Shown piece by piece: positions 25,157-32,953 of a stretch of DNA of 64,000 nucleotides (the first letter of the stretch is position 1; the number at the start of each line of letters is the position of its first letter). The notes under the pieces were generated by a model that was not told the origin of the DNA, did not search any database, and saw only the letters and a program-made list of their open reading frames with translations. The stretch spans positions 2,852,001 through 2,916,000 of the forward strand of contig NZ_JBHRTO010000001.1 of the NCBI RefSeq assembly GCF_042646385.1. The letters are read 5' to 3'. This stretch comes from Cypionkella sinensis. GTDB taxonomy: Bacteria > Pseudomonadota > Alphaproteobacteria > Rhodobacterales > Rhodobacteraceae. Position numbers and translations under genes: made by a program.

Positions 25157-26356
25157 CTATGCAATCGGGCGATAGGGGGCCAGCCGTGCCACTTCTTCGG
25201 CGACACGTTTGCGGAAAGAAATCAGCCGAAATCGAGGGCCTTGCCGAACAGATTGCCCAAAGATTCCACCGGTTTGCAGCCAATAGCCTTCGGTCTGGAA
25301 GCTGATCTTGTGCGGGCGCGCTGTGGGGGTCAGCACAAACACAGTGGTGATCTGGTCCCTACTGGCGGCGGCTTCGACCAGCAGGCGGCGGCGTTGCCAG
25401 AACCGACCCGACAAAATCCGGCCCGGCCGCGGCCCAGTGTTCAGCGGTTGAAGTGGCGGCGGGGTGGGATCCAGCGCTGCCAGAACCGAAAGCGGGCGGG
25501 CCAGCCCCTCGGCCCAGCCTTGGGTGAGGCTGGTCAGCAAAGCCAGTTCCGCTGCGGCATTGATCCGGCCAGCGCGGCGATGTTCAGCGATCCGCGCCGA
25601 TTCCCGCAACGACAACGCCTTCAACGCCGCTTCTAGATCGGCAGCCGGCGCATGGCGACGCAGGAAAATCGCGGTGCTGGCCGCGATGTCATGCAGGCTC
25701 AGCGGCACGCGATTGGCGGCACGCCTGCTGCTCGCCAGATAGCCGTGATGCACCTGCGCATCCGGGATGACCGCCGTCATCCCCACCATGCGCAAATTCA
25801 CATCCGCCTCATCAAGATAGAACCGATATGCCGGATCAAAGCCGCCAATCGCCAGCAGGGCATCGCGGCGAAATGCGCAGTTGGTGCCTTGGGTTTTCAC
25901 CGCCCTTTGCTGGGTATTGGCGTGCAAAGTCGGTTCGGTGACAGGCAAAGGGTAATCCTGGCCGAACTGATCCACCTCGCAAGCCTGCCATTGATAGGAA
26001 ATCCCGTTGCGCCCGCGGATAAACCCGGTGCTGGCCGTCACTCGCGAGTCTGCAAACGGCGCGATCAACCGCGACAGCCAGGTGGGCTCCGCCACCGCAT
26101 CATCGTCGATGAACGCAACCACTGGCGCCGCAGCCATCATCAGCCCCGCATTGCGCGCGGCACTGATATTGGCCTCGTCAAACGTCACGCATTTCAGCGG
26201 CAATCCAAGCGTTTGAACCTGGTCAACCGCCTCGGGGTCAGCCACCACAATCACCTCAAAATTCGGATGATCCTGCTGGGTCAGAGCCACAATACAGCGC
26301 ACCAGCGCCGCCGCGCGATGGCGGCTGACGACAATGACGCTGGCGGCGAGGGTCAT
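25157..26356 (-). CDS. Glycosyltransferase family 2 protein
   Basis: 399-aa GT-A glycosyltransferase. The N-terminal domain has VIVVSRHRAAALVRCI, FEVIVVADPEAV and the metal-binding FIDDDAVAEPTWLSRLI (residues about 5-100). CAFRRDALLAIGGFDPAYRF, with ThDE-like YLDEADVNLRM after it, is the acceptor-side motif of bacterial GT2 enzymes. The C-terminal 130 residues are Arg/Leu/Ala-rich and not assigned. The start overlaps the kdsB stop by 4 nt (ATGA), so it belongs to the cysQ-kdsB-GT2 operon. Confidence 0.87.
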   Translation of the reverse strand: MTLAASVIVVSRHRAAALVRCIVALTQQDHPNFEVIVVADPEAVDQVQTLGLPLKCVTFDEANISAARNAGLMMAAAPVVAFIDDDAVAEPTWLSRLIAPFADSRVTASTGFIRGRNGISYQWQACEVDQFGQDYPLPVTEPTLHANTQQRAVKTQGTNCAFRRDALLAIGGFDPAYRFYLDEADVNLRMVGMTAVIPDAQVHHGYLASSRRAANRVPLSLHDIAASTAIFLRRHAPAADLEAALKALSLRESARIAEHRRAGRINAAAELALLTSLTQGWAEGLARPLSVLAALDPTPPPLQPLNTGPRPGRILSGRFWQRRRLLVEAAASRDQITTVFVLTPTARPHKISFQTEGYWLQTGGIFGQSVRQGPRFRLISFRKRVAEEVARLAPYRPIA

Positions 26357-27141
26357 GCCTGCGCTGCCAGTGCAGCCTCGATCACTGGCACGTCAGAGGG
26401 GTTGTTCAATTCCCAGAACACCCGCCCCTTGCCATCAACCTCGACACACAGCACTTGCCGACCGTTTTCCAGAAACCGCAGTTGCTCCAGACCCTCGAGC
26501 GCCTCAAGCGGACCGATGGGCCACGCCGGATAGGCGCGCAAAGCAGCATGGCGGTAGGCATAGACACCGACATGATGAAAAACCGGCGTCGGCTGATCAT
26601 CGGCATAGACCTGCCCGGTGAACGGGATCACTTCTTTTGAGAAATACAGGCCCCGCATTCCCGCGCCAAAAACCGCCGTAGTGCCGCCAACCCGCCCCGC
26701 CCGCCGATCAGCCAGAAAGCCGTTCAGCGCCCGCCCGTCACAGCGCAGCACCGGCGTGGCGATGTCGGCCTCGGGTGCCGCGCGCAGGCCAGCCACCAGA
26801 TCTTCGACAAACCACGCAGGCGTCAGCGGCGCGTCGCCTTGCAGGTTCACCACCACATCAAACCCCGGCAACGCCTCTGCCACCTCGGCGCAACGCTCGG
26901 TGCCGTTCTGCGCCGTGGTTGAGGTCATCACCACCTCGGCACCAAAGCTCTGCGCATGGTCGCGGATGCGCACGTCATCCGTCGCCACCACCACGCGATC
27001 AATGCCGCGCACTGCCTTCGCCGCCTGCCACGACCGCATGATCAAGGTCTTGTCGCCATCCGGGCCCTTCAGCGAAACCAAAGGCTTGCCGGGGTATCGC
27101 ACGCTTTGATAGCGCGCCGGGATGACGAGAAGCACGCTCAT
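26353..27141 (-). CDS. kdsB: 3-deoxy-manno-octulosonate cytidylyltransferase (CMP-Kdo synthetase)
   Basis: 262-aa enzyme that activates Kdo as CMP-Kdo. The N-terminus MSVLLVIPARYQSVRYPGKP holds the nucleotide-binding signature, with VVVNLQGDAPL (metal site) and the late EGLEQLRFLENGRQV also matching KdsB. Here it sits between cysQ and a GT2 gene with ATGA overlaps on both sides instead of with other Kdo genes. It may supply CMP-Kdo for LPS or for a Kdo-containing capsule. Confidence 0.92.
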   Translation of the reverse strand: MSVLLVIPARYQSVRYPGKPLVSLKGPDGDKTLIMRSWQAAKAVRGIDRVVVATDDVRIRDHAQSFGAEVVMTSTTAQNGTERCAEVAEALPGFDVVVNLQGDAPLTPAWFVEDLVAGLRAAPEADIATPVLRCDGRALNGFLADRRAGRVGGTTAVFGAGMRGLYFSKEVIPFTGQVYADDQPTPVFHHVGVYAYRHAALRAYPAWPIGPLEALEGLEQLRFLENGRQVLCVEVDGKGRVFWELNNPSDVPVIEAALAAQA

Positions 27142-27932
27142 TTCTGCAAGACCACGCCGGGCGCATAAGCGATGAAGAACGGGTTATCCCAACCCTGCTT
27201 GCCATAGGCCAGCGGAGTGTGATCATCAAATCGCACGACATGGCCGCCCGCCCCCCGCAGCACGGCATCGCCTGCGGCAGTATCCCATTCCATCGTGCGG
27301 CCAAGGCGGGGGTAAAGATCAGCCTCGCCCGTTGCCACAAGACAGAATTTCAGGCTGGAGCCTGCCGATTTCATATCCTTGACGCCATACTTGGCGATGT
27401 AATCATCCGTCGCCGCATCGCGGTGCGATTTCGACGCCACCACCATCAGCGCTGCGTTGTCGGGGGTTGAGACCGAAAGCCGCGTCACCGGGCCAGCAGT
27501 ATCCTTGGCAAAACCACCCGTCTCCTCAACGGTCGAACCATCCGCCTGCGTATAGAACAGCCGCCCCTGCGCTGGGGCATAGACCACACCCCGTAGCGGC
27601 ACGCCATTTTCGACATAGGCGATGTTCACGGTAAAATCGCCCCGCCGCTGCACGAACTCCTTGGTGCCGTCCAACGGGTCGACGATCAGAAAGGTCGAAG
27701 CCTGCAGCGCGTGGCTATCCGCCTGTTCTTCGGTGATCAGCACCACATCCGGGAAAGCCGCGCGCAGACCTGCCGAGATGATCGCATCGGCGGCCTCGTC
27801 GGCTTCTGTCACCGGGCTGGCATCAGATTTCGACTTCACCGCGAAATCCGGGCCATCATAAACCTGCATGATGCGGTCGCCCGCTTCCAGTGCCAGACGG
27901 CGGATGACGGGGATCAGAGTGTCAAAGTTCAT
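27138..27932 (-). CDS. cysQ: 3'(2'),5'-bisphosphate nucleotidase CysQ
   Basis: 264-aa member of the inositol-monophosphatase superfamily that hydrolyses PAP (3'-phosphoadenosine 5'-phosphate) to AMP. Metal-binding motifs are ITEEQ (Glu68/69) and DPLDGTKEF (85-93), with the late WDTAAGDAVLRGAGG. I chose the ATG at 27932 behind AGGAG; the frame extends to 27956. PAP is the by-product of PAPS-dependent sulfotransferases, so its place in the same minus-strand gene group as a sulfotransferase is functionally meaningful. The 136-bp gap to the divergent permease gene should hold both promoters; a TATAAT-like hexamer is at 28034-28039. Confidence 0.92.
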   Translation of the reverse strand: MNFDTLIPVIRRLALEAGDRIMQVYDGPDFAVKSKSDASPVTEADEAADAIISAGLRAAFPDVVLITEEQADSHALQASTFLIVDPLDGTKEFVQRRGDFTVNIAYVENGVPLRGVVYAPAQGRLFYTQADGSTVEETGGFAKDTAGPVTRLSVSTPDNAALMVVASKSHRDAATDDYIAKYGVKDMKSAGSSLKFCLVATGEADLYPRLGRTMEWDTAAGDAVLRGAGGHVVRFDDHTPLAYGKQGWDNPFFIAYAPGVVLQK

Positions 27933-28068
27933 AGGCTCTCCTGACAAGCGCGTCATCGCCTTGCCGTGTTGTTGATTAATTCAGACATCGCCTTTATCAT
28001 CGCTTGCAAAGGGAACGGCAAGATTTCCTGCACTATAATGGGCCGCGCCCGAACATGAGGTTGCAGTA

Positions 28069-28890
28069 ATGTTTCGCCCAGACGTCAAACGCACCAAAGT
28101 CACCAGCGGCTTCGCCATGCTGGAGCTTATCTTTCACGCAGCGGTGCGCAACGTGCGCAAGCAGCACGGCAACGCGGTGATCGGCCTGTTGATGGCGATC
28201 ATCCAATCGGTGCTGATGGTTGTCATCATGGTGTTCATGTTCGATTTGCTGGGGATGCGTGGCAGCGCGTTGCGCGGCGATTTCGTGCTTTATATCATGT
28301 CGGGCGTGTTCAACTTTGCCACCCACGCCAAGACCCTGAGTGCTGTGTCAAAATCAGATGGCCCAACCTCGGCGATGATGAAGCATTCGCCGATGAACAC
28401 GATTGTCTCGATTGCCTCTGCGGCGCTGGGTGCGCTTTATCTGCAAACCCTGTCCGCTGGATGCATCCTGTTCTTCTACCACACATTGTGGACTCCGATC
28501 ACCATTTATGAACCCGTCCCCATGATCGGCATCTACATGCTGTCCTGGGCATCGGGCATCGGCGTGGGGATGATCTTCAAGGCCGCAACCCCTTGGCAGC
28601 CAGAGTTTTTCAGCATCGCCACCTCGATCTACGCCCGCGCCAACATGATCTTTTCGGGAAAGATGTTTCTGGCCAATTCCATGCCCTCCAGCCGCCTGCA
28701 CTATTACACCTGGAACCCGCTGTTCCATTCGATTGACCAGACGCGCGGTTACATGTTTCAGAACTACCATCCGCACAACAGCTCGATCGAATACACCATC
28801 TGGGTCACGTTCACGCTGATCGTGATCGGCCTGATGGGTGAGAATTTCACCCGCAAACACGTCTCGGCCAGTTGGGGTGCCGGGCGATGA
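28069..28890 (+). CDS. ABC-2 type polysaccharide export permease (KpsM-like)
   Basis: 273-aa inner-membrane protein with six predicted hydrophobic segments (for example VIGLLMAIIQSVLMVVIMVF near residue 38 and IYMLSWASGIGVGMIF near 160). The family is the ABC-2 transporters for capsule or O-antigen export. No ATP-binding partner is adjacent, so that subunit must be encoded elsewhere or shared. It starts divergently from cysQ, and its stop overlaps the next gene by 4 nt (ATGA). Export of the glycan made by the neighbouring enzymes is a reasonable inference. Confidence 0.8.
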   Translation: MFRPDVKRTKVTSGFAMLELIFHAAVRNVRKQHGNAVIGLLMAIIQSVLMVVIMVFMFDLLGMRGSALRGDFVLYIMSGVFNFATHAKTLSAVSKSDGPTSAMMKHSPMNTIVSIASAALGALYLQTLSAGCILFFYHTLWTPITIYEPVPMIGIYMLSWASGIGVGMIFKAATPWQPEFFSIATSIYARANMIFSGKMFLANSMPSSRLHYYTWNPLFHSIDQTRGYMFQNYHPHNSSIEYTIWVTFTLIVIGLMGENFTRKHVSASWGAGR

Positions 28891-29513
28891 GATGGCTGGC
28901 GCTGGCGCTTGGCCTGATCTGGCCAGGCTTGGGTGCCGCGCAGGTTCTGCCCGCTTTATATGATGTGGCAGAGGTCGCTGGCGATGATGTGCTGAACATC
29001 CGTGCCATGCCGGATGCGACCACTGCGACGCTGGGCAATCTGCCACCTGACGCCAAAGCAGTCGAGGTTGTGGCGCTTAGCCCGGATGGCAAATGGGCAC
29101 AGGTGAACGCGGGCGAAAACACAGGTTGGGTCGCGCTGCGTTTCCTGCACAAACAAGACCGGCCCGACTGGTTCGCATTGCAGTATAGTCTGGAATGTTC
29201 GGGGACAGAGCCATTCTGGACTTTGTTCATTGATCCGCTGACCAAATCCGCCCACATCAACACCCCTGAAGAAGAGGGGCCAGAACTCGATATCCTCGGC
29301 CACTGGCCCGGAACCGCCGCCCAGCCCACCGCTGCCGTGCAATTCGCCAGCGACGGCACCAATGGAATCGCCGTGCTGCGCGGGCAGGCGTGTTCTGACG
29401 GCATGTCGGATCAGAAATTCGGCATCAGCCTTGATCTGTTTCAGCAGGCAAGTCCCGAAAAACCGGGCCAAACCCTGCATGGCTGCTGCCATTTGGCCCC
29501 CTGGGCGCCCTGA
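28887..29513 (+). CDS. Secreted SH3-domain protein of unknown function
   Basis: 208-aa protein with a signal peptide (MRWLALALGLIWPGLGAA-Q). An SH3b-type region covers residues about 25-90 (DDVLNIRAMPDATTATLGNL, WAQVNAGENTGWVALRFL). The C-terminal half, with LECSGTEPFWTLFI, resembles the COG3650-like domain of small periplasmic proteins. Four Cys residues in the second half may pair in the periplasm. It is coupled to the ABC-2 permease by a 4-nt overlap. Function unknown; a cell-wall or surface-glycan contact role is only a guess. Confidence 0.78.
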   Translation: MRWLALALGLIWPGLGAAQVLPALYDVAEVAGDDVLNIRAMPDATTATLGNLPPDAKAVEVVALSPDGKWAQVNAGENTGWVALRFLHKQDRPDWFALQYSLECSGTEPFWTLFIDPLTKSAHINTPEEEGPELDILGHWPGTAAQPTAAVQFASDGTNGIAVLRGQACSDGMSDQKFGISLDLFQQASPEKPGQTLHGCCHLAPWAP

Positions 29514-29581
29514 ATCCGCGCACTTGCGCCAAACGCTGCAATTTTTCCGATCATTCCATCAGATTTACCCCCCATGCAGCG

Positions 29582-29610
29582 CTTGCAGGGTGAAATCTGC
29601 CCCCCTATAT
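29582..29610 (+). promoter_or_regulatory. Sigma-32 (RpoH)-like promoter of dnaK
   Basis: CTTGCAG at 29582-29588 and CCCCCTATAT at 29601-29610 with a 12-nt spacer fit the heat-shock consensus (CTTGAAA, 11-16 nt, CCCCATnT). The -10 element is about 113 bp upstream of the dnaK start, which leaves an untranslated leader of about 105 nt. The assignment is by eye. Confidence 0.6.
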
Positions 29611-29723
29611 ACGCCCAGAAGCCGGGAACGGGCGGTAGCCCTTCCGGGTCTCATGGGATCGGGACGGAATGCCGCGAATTGGGTTCCGTGCCACAACATC
29701 GCCGAAGGAAAGGGACCTAGCCT

Positions 29724-31631
29724 ATGGCCAAAGTCATTGGGATTGACCTCGGGACGACCAACTCTTGCGTCGCCATCATGGACGGATCGCAGCCCCGTAT
29801 CATCGAAAACTCGGAAGGCGCGCGCACCACGCCGTCGATCGTCGCCTACACCGAAACTGAACGTCTGGTCGGCCAAGCCGCCAAACGTCAGGCTGTCACG
29901 AACGCCAGCAACACCATCTTCGCGGTCAAGCGCCTGATCGGCCGCCGTCATGACGATCCGGTTATCGTCAAAGACCAGAAGAACATGCCTTACAAGATCA
30001 CCAACGGCGGCAACGGTGATGCTTGGGTCGAAGTGCGCGGTGAAAAATATTCTCCGGCGCAGGTGTCGGCTGTCATCCTGCAAAAGATGAAAGAAACCGC
30101 TGAGTCCTACTTGGGTGAAACCGTCACTCAGGCTGTGATCACGGTGCCGGCCTACTTCAACGACGCTCAGCGCCAAGCCACCAAAGACGCCGGCAAGATC
30201 GCTGGCCTTGAAGTGCTGCGCATCATCAACGAGCCGACCGCAGCCGCTTTGGCCTACGGTCTGGACAAGAAAGAAGCCCGCACCATCGCCGTCTACGACC
30301 TTGGCGGCGGTACGTTCGACATCACCATTCTGGAAATCGACGACGGTCTGTTCGAGGTGAAATCCACCAACGGCGACACCTTCCTGGGTGGCGAAGACTT
30401 CGACATGCGCATCGTCAACTATCTGGCGGATGAGTTCAAGAAAGAGCATGGCGTTGACCTGTCGCTTGACAAGATGGCGCTGCAACGCCTGAAAGAAGCG
30501 GCTGAAAAGGCCAAGATCGAGCTTTCGTCCAGCCAGCAGACCGAAATCAACCAGCCGTTCATCTCGATGGACAAGAACACTGGCCAGCCGCTGCACCTGG
30601 TGGTCAAGCTGACCCGTGCCAAGCTGGAATCGCTGGTCGATGACCTGATCAAAAAGTCGATGAAGCCCTGCGCCGCTGCGTTGAAAGACGCAGGCGTCTC
30701 GGTTGGCGACATTGACGAGGTGGTTCTGGTCGGCGGTATGACCCGCATGCCGCGCGTGCTGGAAGAAGTCACCAAGTTCTTCGGCAAAGAGCCCCACAAG
30801 GGTGTGAACCCGGATGAAGTTGTGGCCGCTGGTGCCGCCATTCAGGCAGGCGTTCTGCAAGGCGACGTCAAAGACGTGGTTCTGCTCGACGTGACTCCGC
30901 TGTCTTTGGGCATCGAAACCCTTGGTGGCGTGTTCACCCGCCTGATCGACCGCAACACCACGATCCCGACGAAGAAGAGCCAAGTGTTCTCGACCGCCGA
31001 AGACAACCAGAACGCCGTGACCATCCGCGTGTTCCAGGGCGAGCGTGAAATGGCTGCCGACAACAAGATGCTGGGCCAGTTCAATCTTGAACAAATCCCC
31101 CCGGCACCGCGTGGTCTGCCGCAGATTGAAGTCACCTTTGACATCGACGCCAACGGCATCGTCTCGGTGAAGGCCAAAGACAAAGGCACCAACAAAGAGC
31201 AAGCGATCACCATTCAAGCCTCGGGCGGTTTGTCCGACGAGGATATCGAGAAAATGGTCCGCGACGCCGAAGCCAATGCCGAGGCCGACAAAGAGCGCAA
31301 GGAACTGGTGGAATCGAAGAATCAGGCCGAGAGCCTGCTGCACTCGACCAAAAAGTCCTTGGCCGAACACTCTGACAAGGTTGATCCTTCAACCGTCGAA
31401 GTGATCGAACTGGCAATGTCGGCGCTGGAAGATGCGCTGGCCACCGAAAATGCTGGCAAGATCAAGGGCGGCATCCAGAACCTGACCGAAGCGGCGATGA
31501 AGCTGGGCGAGGCGATCTACAAAGCCTCGGCAGACCAAGCCGAAGGTAAGGATGAGGATGATCAGCGTGGCGTGGATGAAGACATCATCGACGCAGACTT
31601 CGAGGATCTCGGGAACAACAAGCGGAAGTAA
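29724..31631 (+). CDS. dnaK: Chaperone DnaK (Hsp70)
   Basis: 635-aa Hsp70. The nucleotide-binding domain has GIDLGTTNSCVAIMDG at the N-terminus, VITVPAYFNDAQRQATKDAG, IAVYDLGGGTFDITI and VVLVGGMTRMPRV. The substrate-binding domain begins after VVLLDVTPLSLGIETLGG, and the acidic tail ends in DEDIIDADFEDL. Length is standard. With DnaJ and GrpE (not in the window) it runs the ATP-dependent folding cycle. A sigma-32-like promoter precedes it. Confidence 0.98.
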   Translation: MAKVIGIDLGTTNSCVAIMDGSQPRIIENSEGARTTPSIVAYTETERLVGQAAKRQAVTNASNTIFAVKRLIGRRHDDPVIVKDQKNMPYKITNGGNGDAWVEVRGEKYSPAQVSAVILQKMKETAESYLGETVTQAVITVPAYFNDAQRQATKDAGKIAGLEVLRIINEPTAAALAYGLDKKEARTIAVYDLGGGTFDITILEIDDGLFEVKSTNGDTFLGGEDFDMRIVNYLADEFKKEHGVDLSLDKMALQRLKEAAEKAKIELSSSQQTEINQPFISMDKNTGQPLHLVVKLTRAKLESLVDDLIKKSMKPCAAALKDAGVSVGDIDEVVLVGGMTRMPRVLEEVTKFFGKEPHKGVNPDEVVAAGAAIQAGVLQGDVKDVVLLDVTPLSLGIETLGGVFTRLIDRNTTIPTKKSQVFSTAEDNQNAVTIRVFQGEREMAADNKMLGQFNLEQIPPAPRGLPQIEVTFDIDANGIVSVKAKDKGTNKEQAITIQASGGLSDEDIEKMVRDAEANAEADKERKELVESKNQAESLLHSTKKSLAEHSDKVDPSTVEVIELAMSALEDALATENAGKIKGGIQNLTEAAMKLGEAIYKASADQAEGKDEDDQRGVDEDIIDADFEDLGNNKRK

Positions 31632-31649
31632 GCCGCCAGGAACGAAAAC

Positions 31650-31675
31650 AGGGCGGCCCATGCAAGGGCCGCCCT
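31650..31675 (+). other. Stem-loop between dnaK and dnaJ
   Basis: AGGGCGGCCC (31650-31659) pairs perfectly with GGGCCGCCCT (31666-31675) around a 6-nt loop, in the 71-bp dnaK-dnaJ gap. No U-run follows, so partial termination or mRNA stabilisation, giving more DnaK than DnaJ, is more likely than full termination. Confidence 0.6.
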
Positions 31676-31702
31676 GCCGCGTTCCCGTGAAGGGGTTTTG
31701 CA

Positions 31703-32848
31703 ATGGCAAAGCGCGATTATTACGACATTCTGGGTGCCTCGAAGGGCGCTTCCGCCGAGGACTTGAAAAAGGCTTACCGGATCAAAGCCAAAGAGCTTCA
31801 CCCGGATCGCAACTCTGACAATCCAAACGCCGAAGCCCAGTTCAAGGAATTGAACGAAGCCTACGAGGTCATGAAAGACGCCGACAAGAAGGCGGCTTAC
31901 GATCGCTATGGTCATGCGGCCTTTGAAGGTGGCATGGGCGGCGGCGGTCAGCGTGGTGGTTATGCGGGCGGCAATGGCGATTTCGCCTCTGCCTTCTCGG
32001 ATGTGTTCGAAGACCTGTTCGGCAACTTCACAGGTGGCCGCGGTGGCGGGCGTTCGCGCGCGCAACGCGGGTCTGACCTGCGCTATAACCTGCGCGTCAG
32101 TCTGGAAGAAGCTTTCTCGGGCGTGCAGAAAACCATCAACGTGCCCACCTCTGTGACCTGCGATGTCTGCCATGGCACCGGGGCCGAGGGCGGCGCTGAA
32201 CCTGTCACCTGCCCCACCTGTTCGGGTATGGGCAAGGTGCGGGCGCAGCAGGGTTTCTTCACCGTCGAACGCACCTGCCCCACCTGTAACGGTGCAGGCC
32301 AGATGGTGAAAAACCCCTGCAAGAACTGCGCAGGACATGGCCGGGTCGAGAAAGACCGTTCGCTATCCGTCAACATCCCGGCAGGGGTGGAAACCGGCAC
32401 GCGCATTCGCCTTGCTGGCGAGGGCGAGGCTGGGATGCGCGGTGGCCCGTCGGGCGATCTCTACATCTTCATCGAGACCAAAGACCACGCGATCTTCCAG
32501 CGTGACGGCGTGCATCTGTTCTGCCGCGTGCCGATCACTCTGGCCACGGCAGCGTTGGGCGGTGAGATCGAGGTGCCCACCATCGACGGCGGTAAATCTC
32601 GGGTGAAAGTGCCTGCGGGTGCACAAACCGGCAAGCAGATGCGGCTGCGTTCCAAGGGCATGCCAGCCCTGCGCGGCGGCGGCTCGGGCGATATGGTGAT
32701 CGAACTGGCGGTGGAAACCCCCGTCAACCTGACCGCCCGCCAGAAAGAAATCCTGCGGGAATTCGACACGCTGGCGACCGACAATAACCCGGAAGGCAGT
32801 TCGTTCTTCTCAAAAGTCAAAGGCTTTTGGGACGGAATGAAAAGCTGA
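31703..32848 (+). CDS. dnaJ: Chaperone DnaJ (Hsp40)
   Basis: 381-aa type I J-protein. The J domain (residues 1-70) contains HPD in KELHPDRN, a Gly/Phe-rich linker follows, and four zinc-binding CxxCxGxG-type repeats lie at about 145-210 (CDVCHGTG, CPTCSGMG, CPTCNGAG, CKNCAGHG). The C-terminal substrate-binding domains end at SFFSKVKGFWDGMKS. It is the DnaK co-chaperone, 71 bp downstream of dnaK. Confidence 0.97.
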   Translation: MAKRDYYDILGASKGASAEDLKKAYRIKAKELHPDRNSDNPNAEAQFKELNEAYEVMKDADKKAAYDRYGHAAFEGGMGGGGQRGGYAGGNGDFASAFSDVFEDLFGNFTGGRGGGRSRAQRGSDLRYNLRVSLEEAFSGVQKTINVPTSVTCDVCHGTGAEGGAEPVTCPTCSGMGKVRAQQGFFTVERTCPTCNGAGQMVKNPCKNCAGHGRVEKDRSLSVNIPAGVETGTRIRLAGEGEAGMRGGPSGDLYIFIETKDHAIFQRDGVHLFCRVPITLATAALGGEIEVPTIDGGKSRVKVPAGAQTGKQMRLRSKGMPALRGGGSGDMVIELAVETPVNLTARQKEILREFDTLATDNNPEGSSFFSKVKGFWDGMKS

Positions 32849-32863
32849 CCCACACCCGACGCC

Positions 32864-32923
32864 GCCCCGGACTTGATCCGGGGCCTCATGGCCTAAAGAG
32901 AGGCCCCGGATCAAGTCCGGGGC
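32864..32923. repeat. Nested palindromic repeat element downstream of dnaJ
   Basis: A perfect 23-nt inverted repeat (32864-32886 and 32901-32923) with a 14-nt loop. Each arm is itself a palindrome: CCCCGGA-CTTGA-TCCGGGG. No T-run follows. This CCCCGGACTTGATCCGGGG unit resembles interspersed palindromic elements seen in many alphaproteobacterial genomes. In this place it could also close the dnaKJ transcript and the convergent methyltransferase transcript. Confidence 0.8.
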
Positions 32924-32953
32924 AGCCAGGTTCTTGTTGGTAAGCGGCGTGCC

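Noticed and set aside
32864..32923. Ordinary Rho-independent terminator for dnaJ
   Set aside because: The stem is strong, but there is no T-tract and each arm is itself palindromic, so I class it as a repeat element that may also stop transcription.
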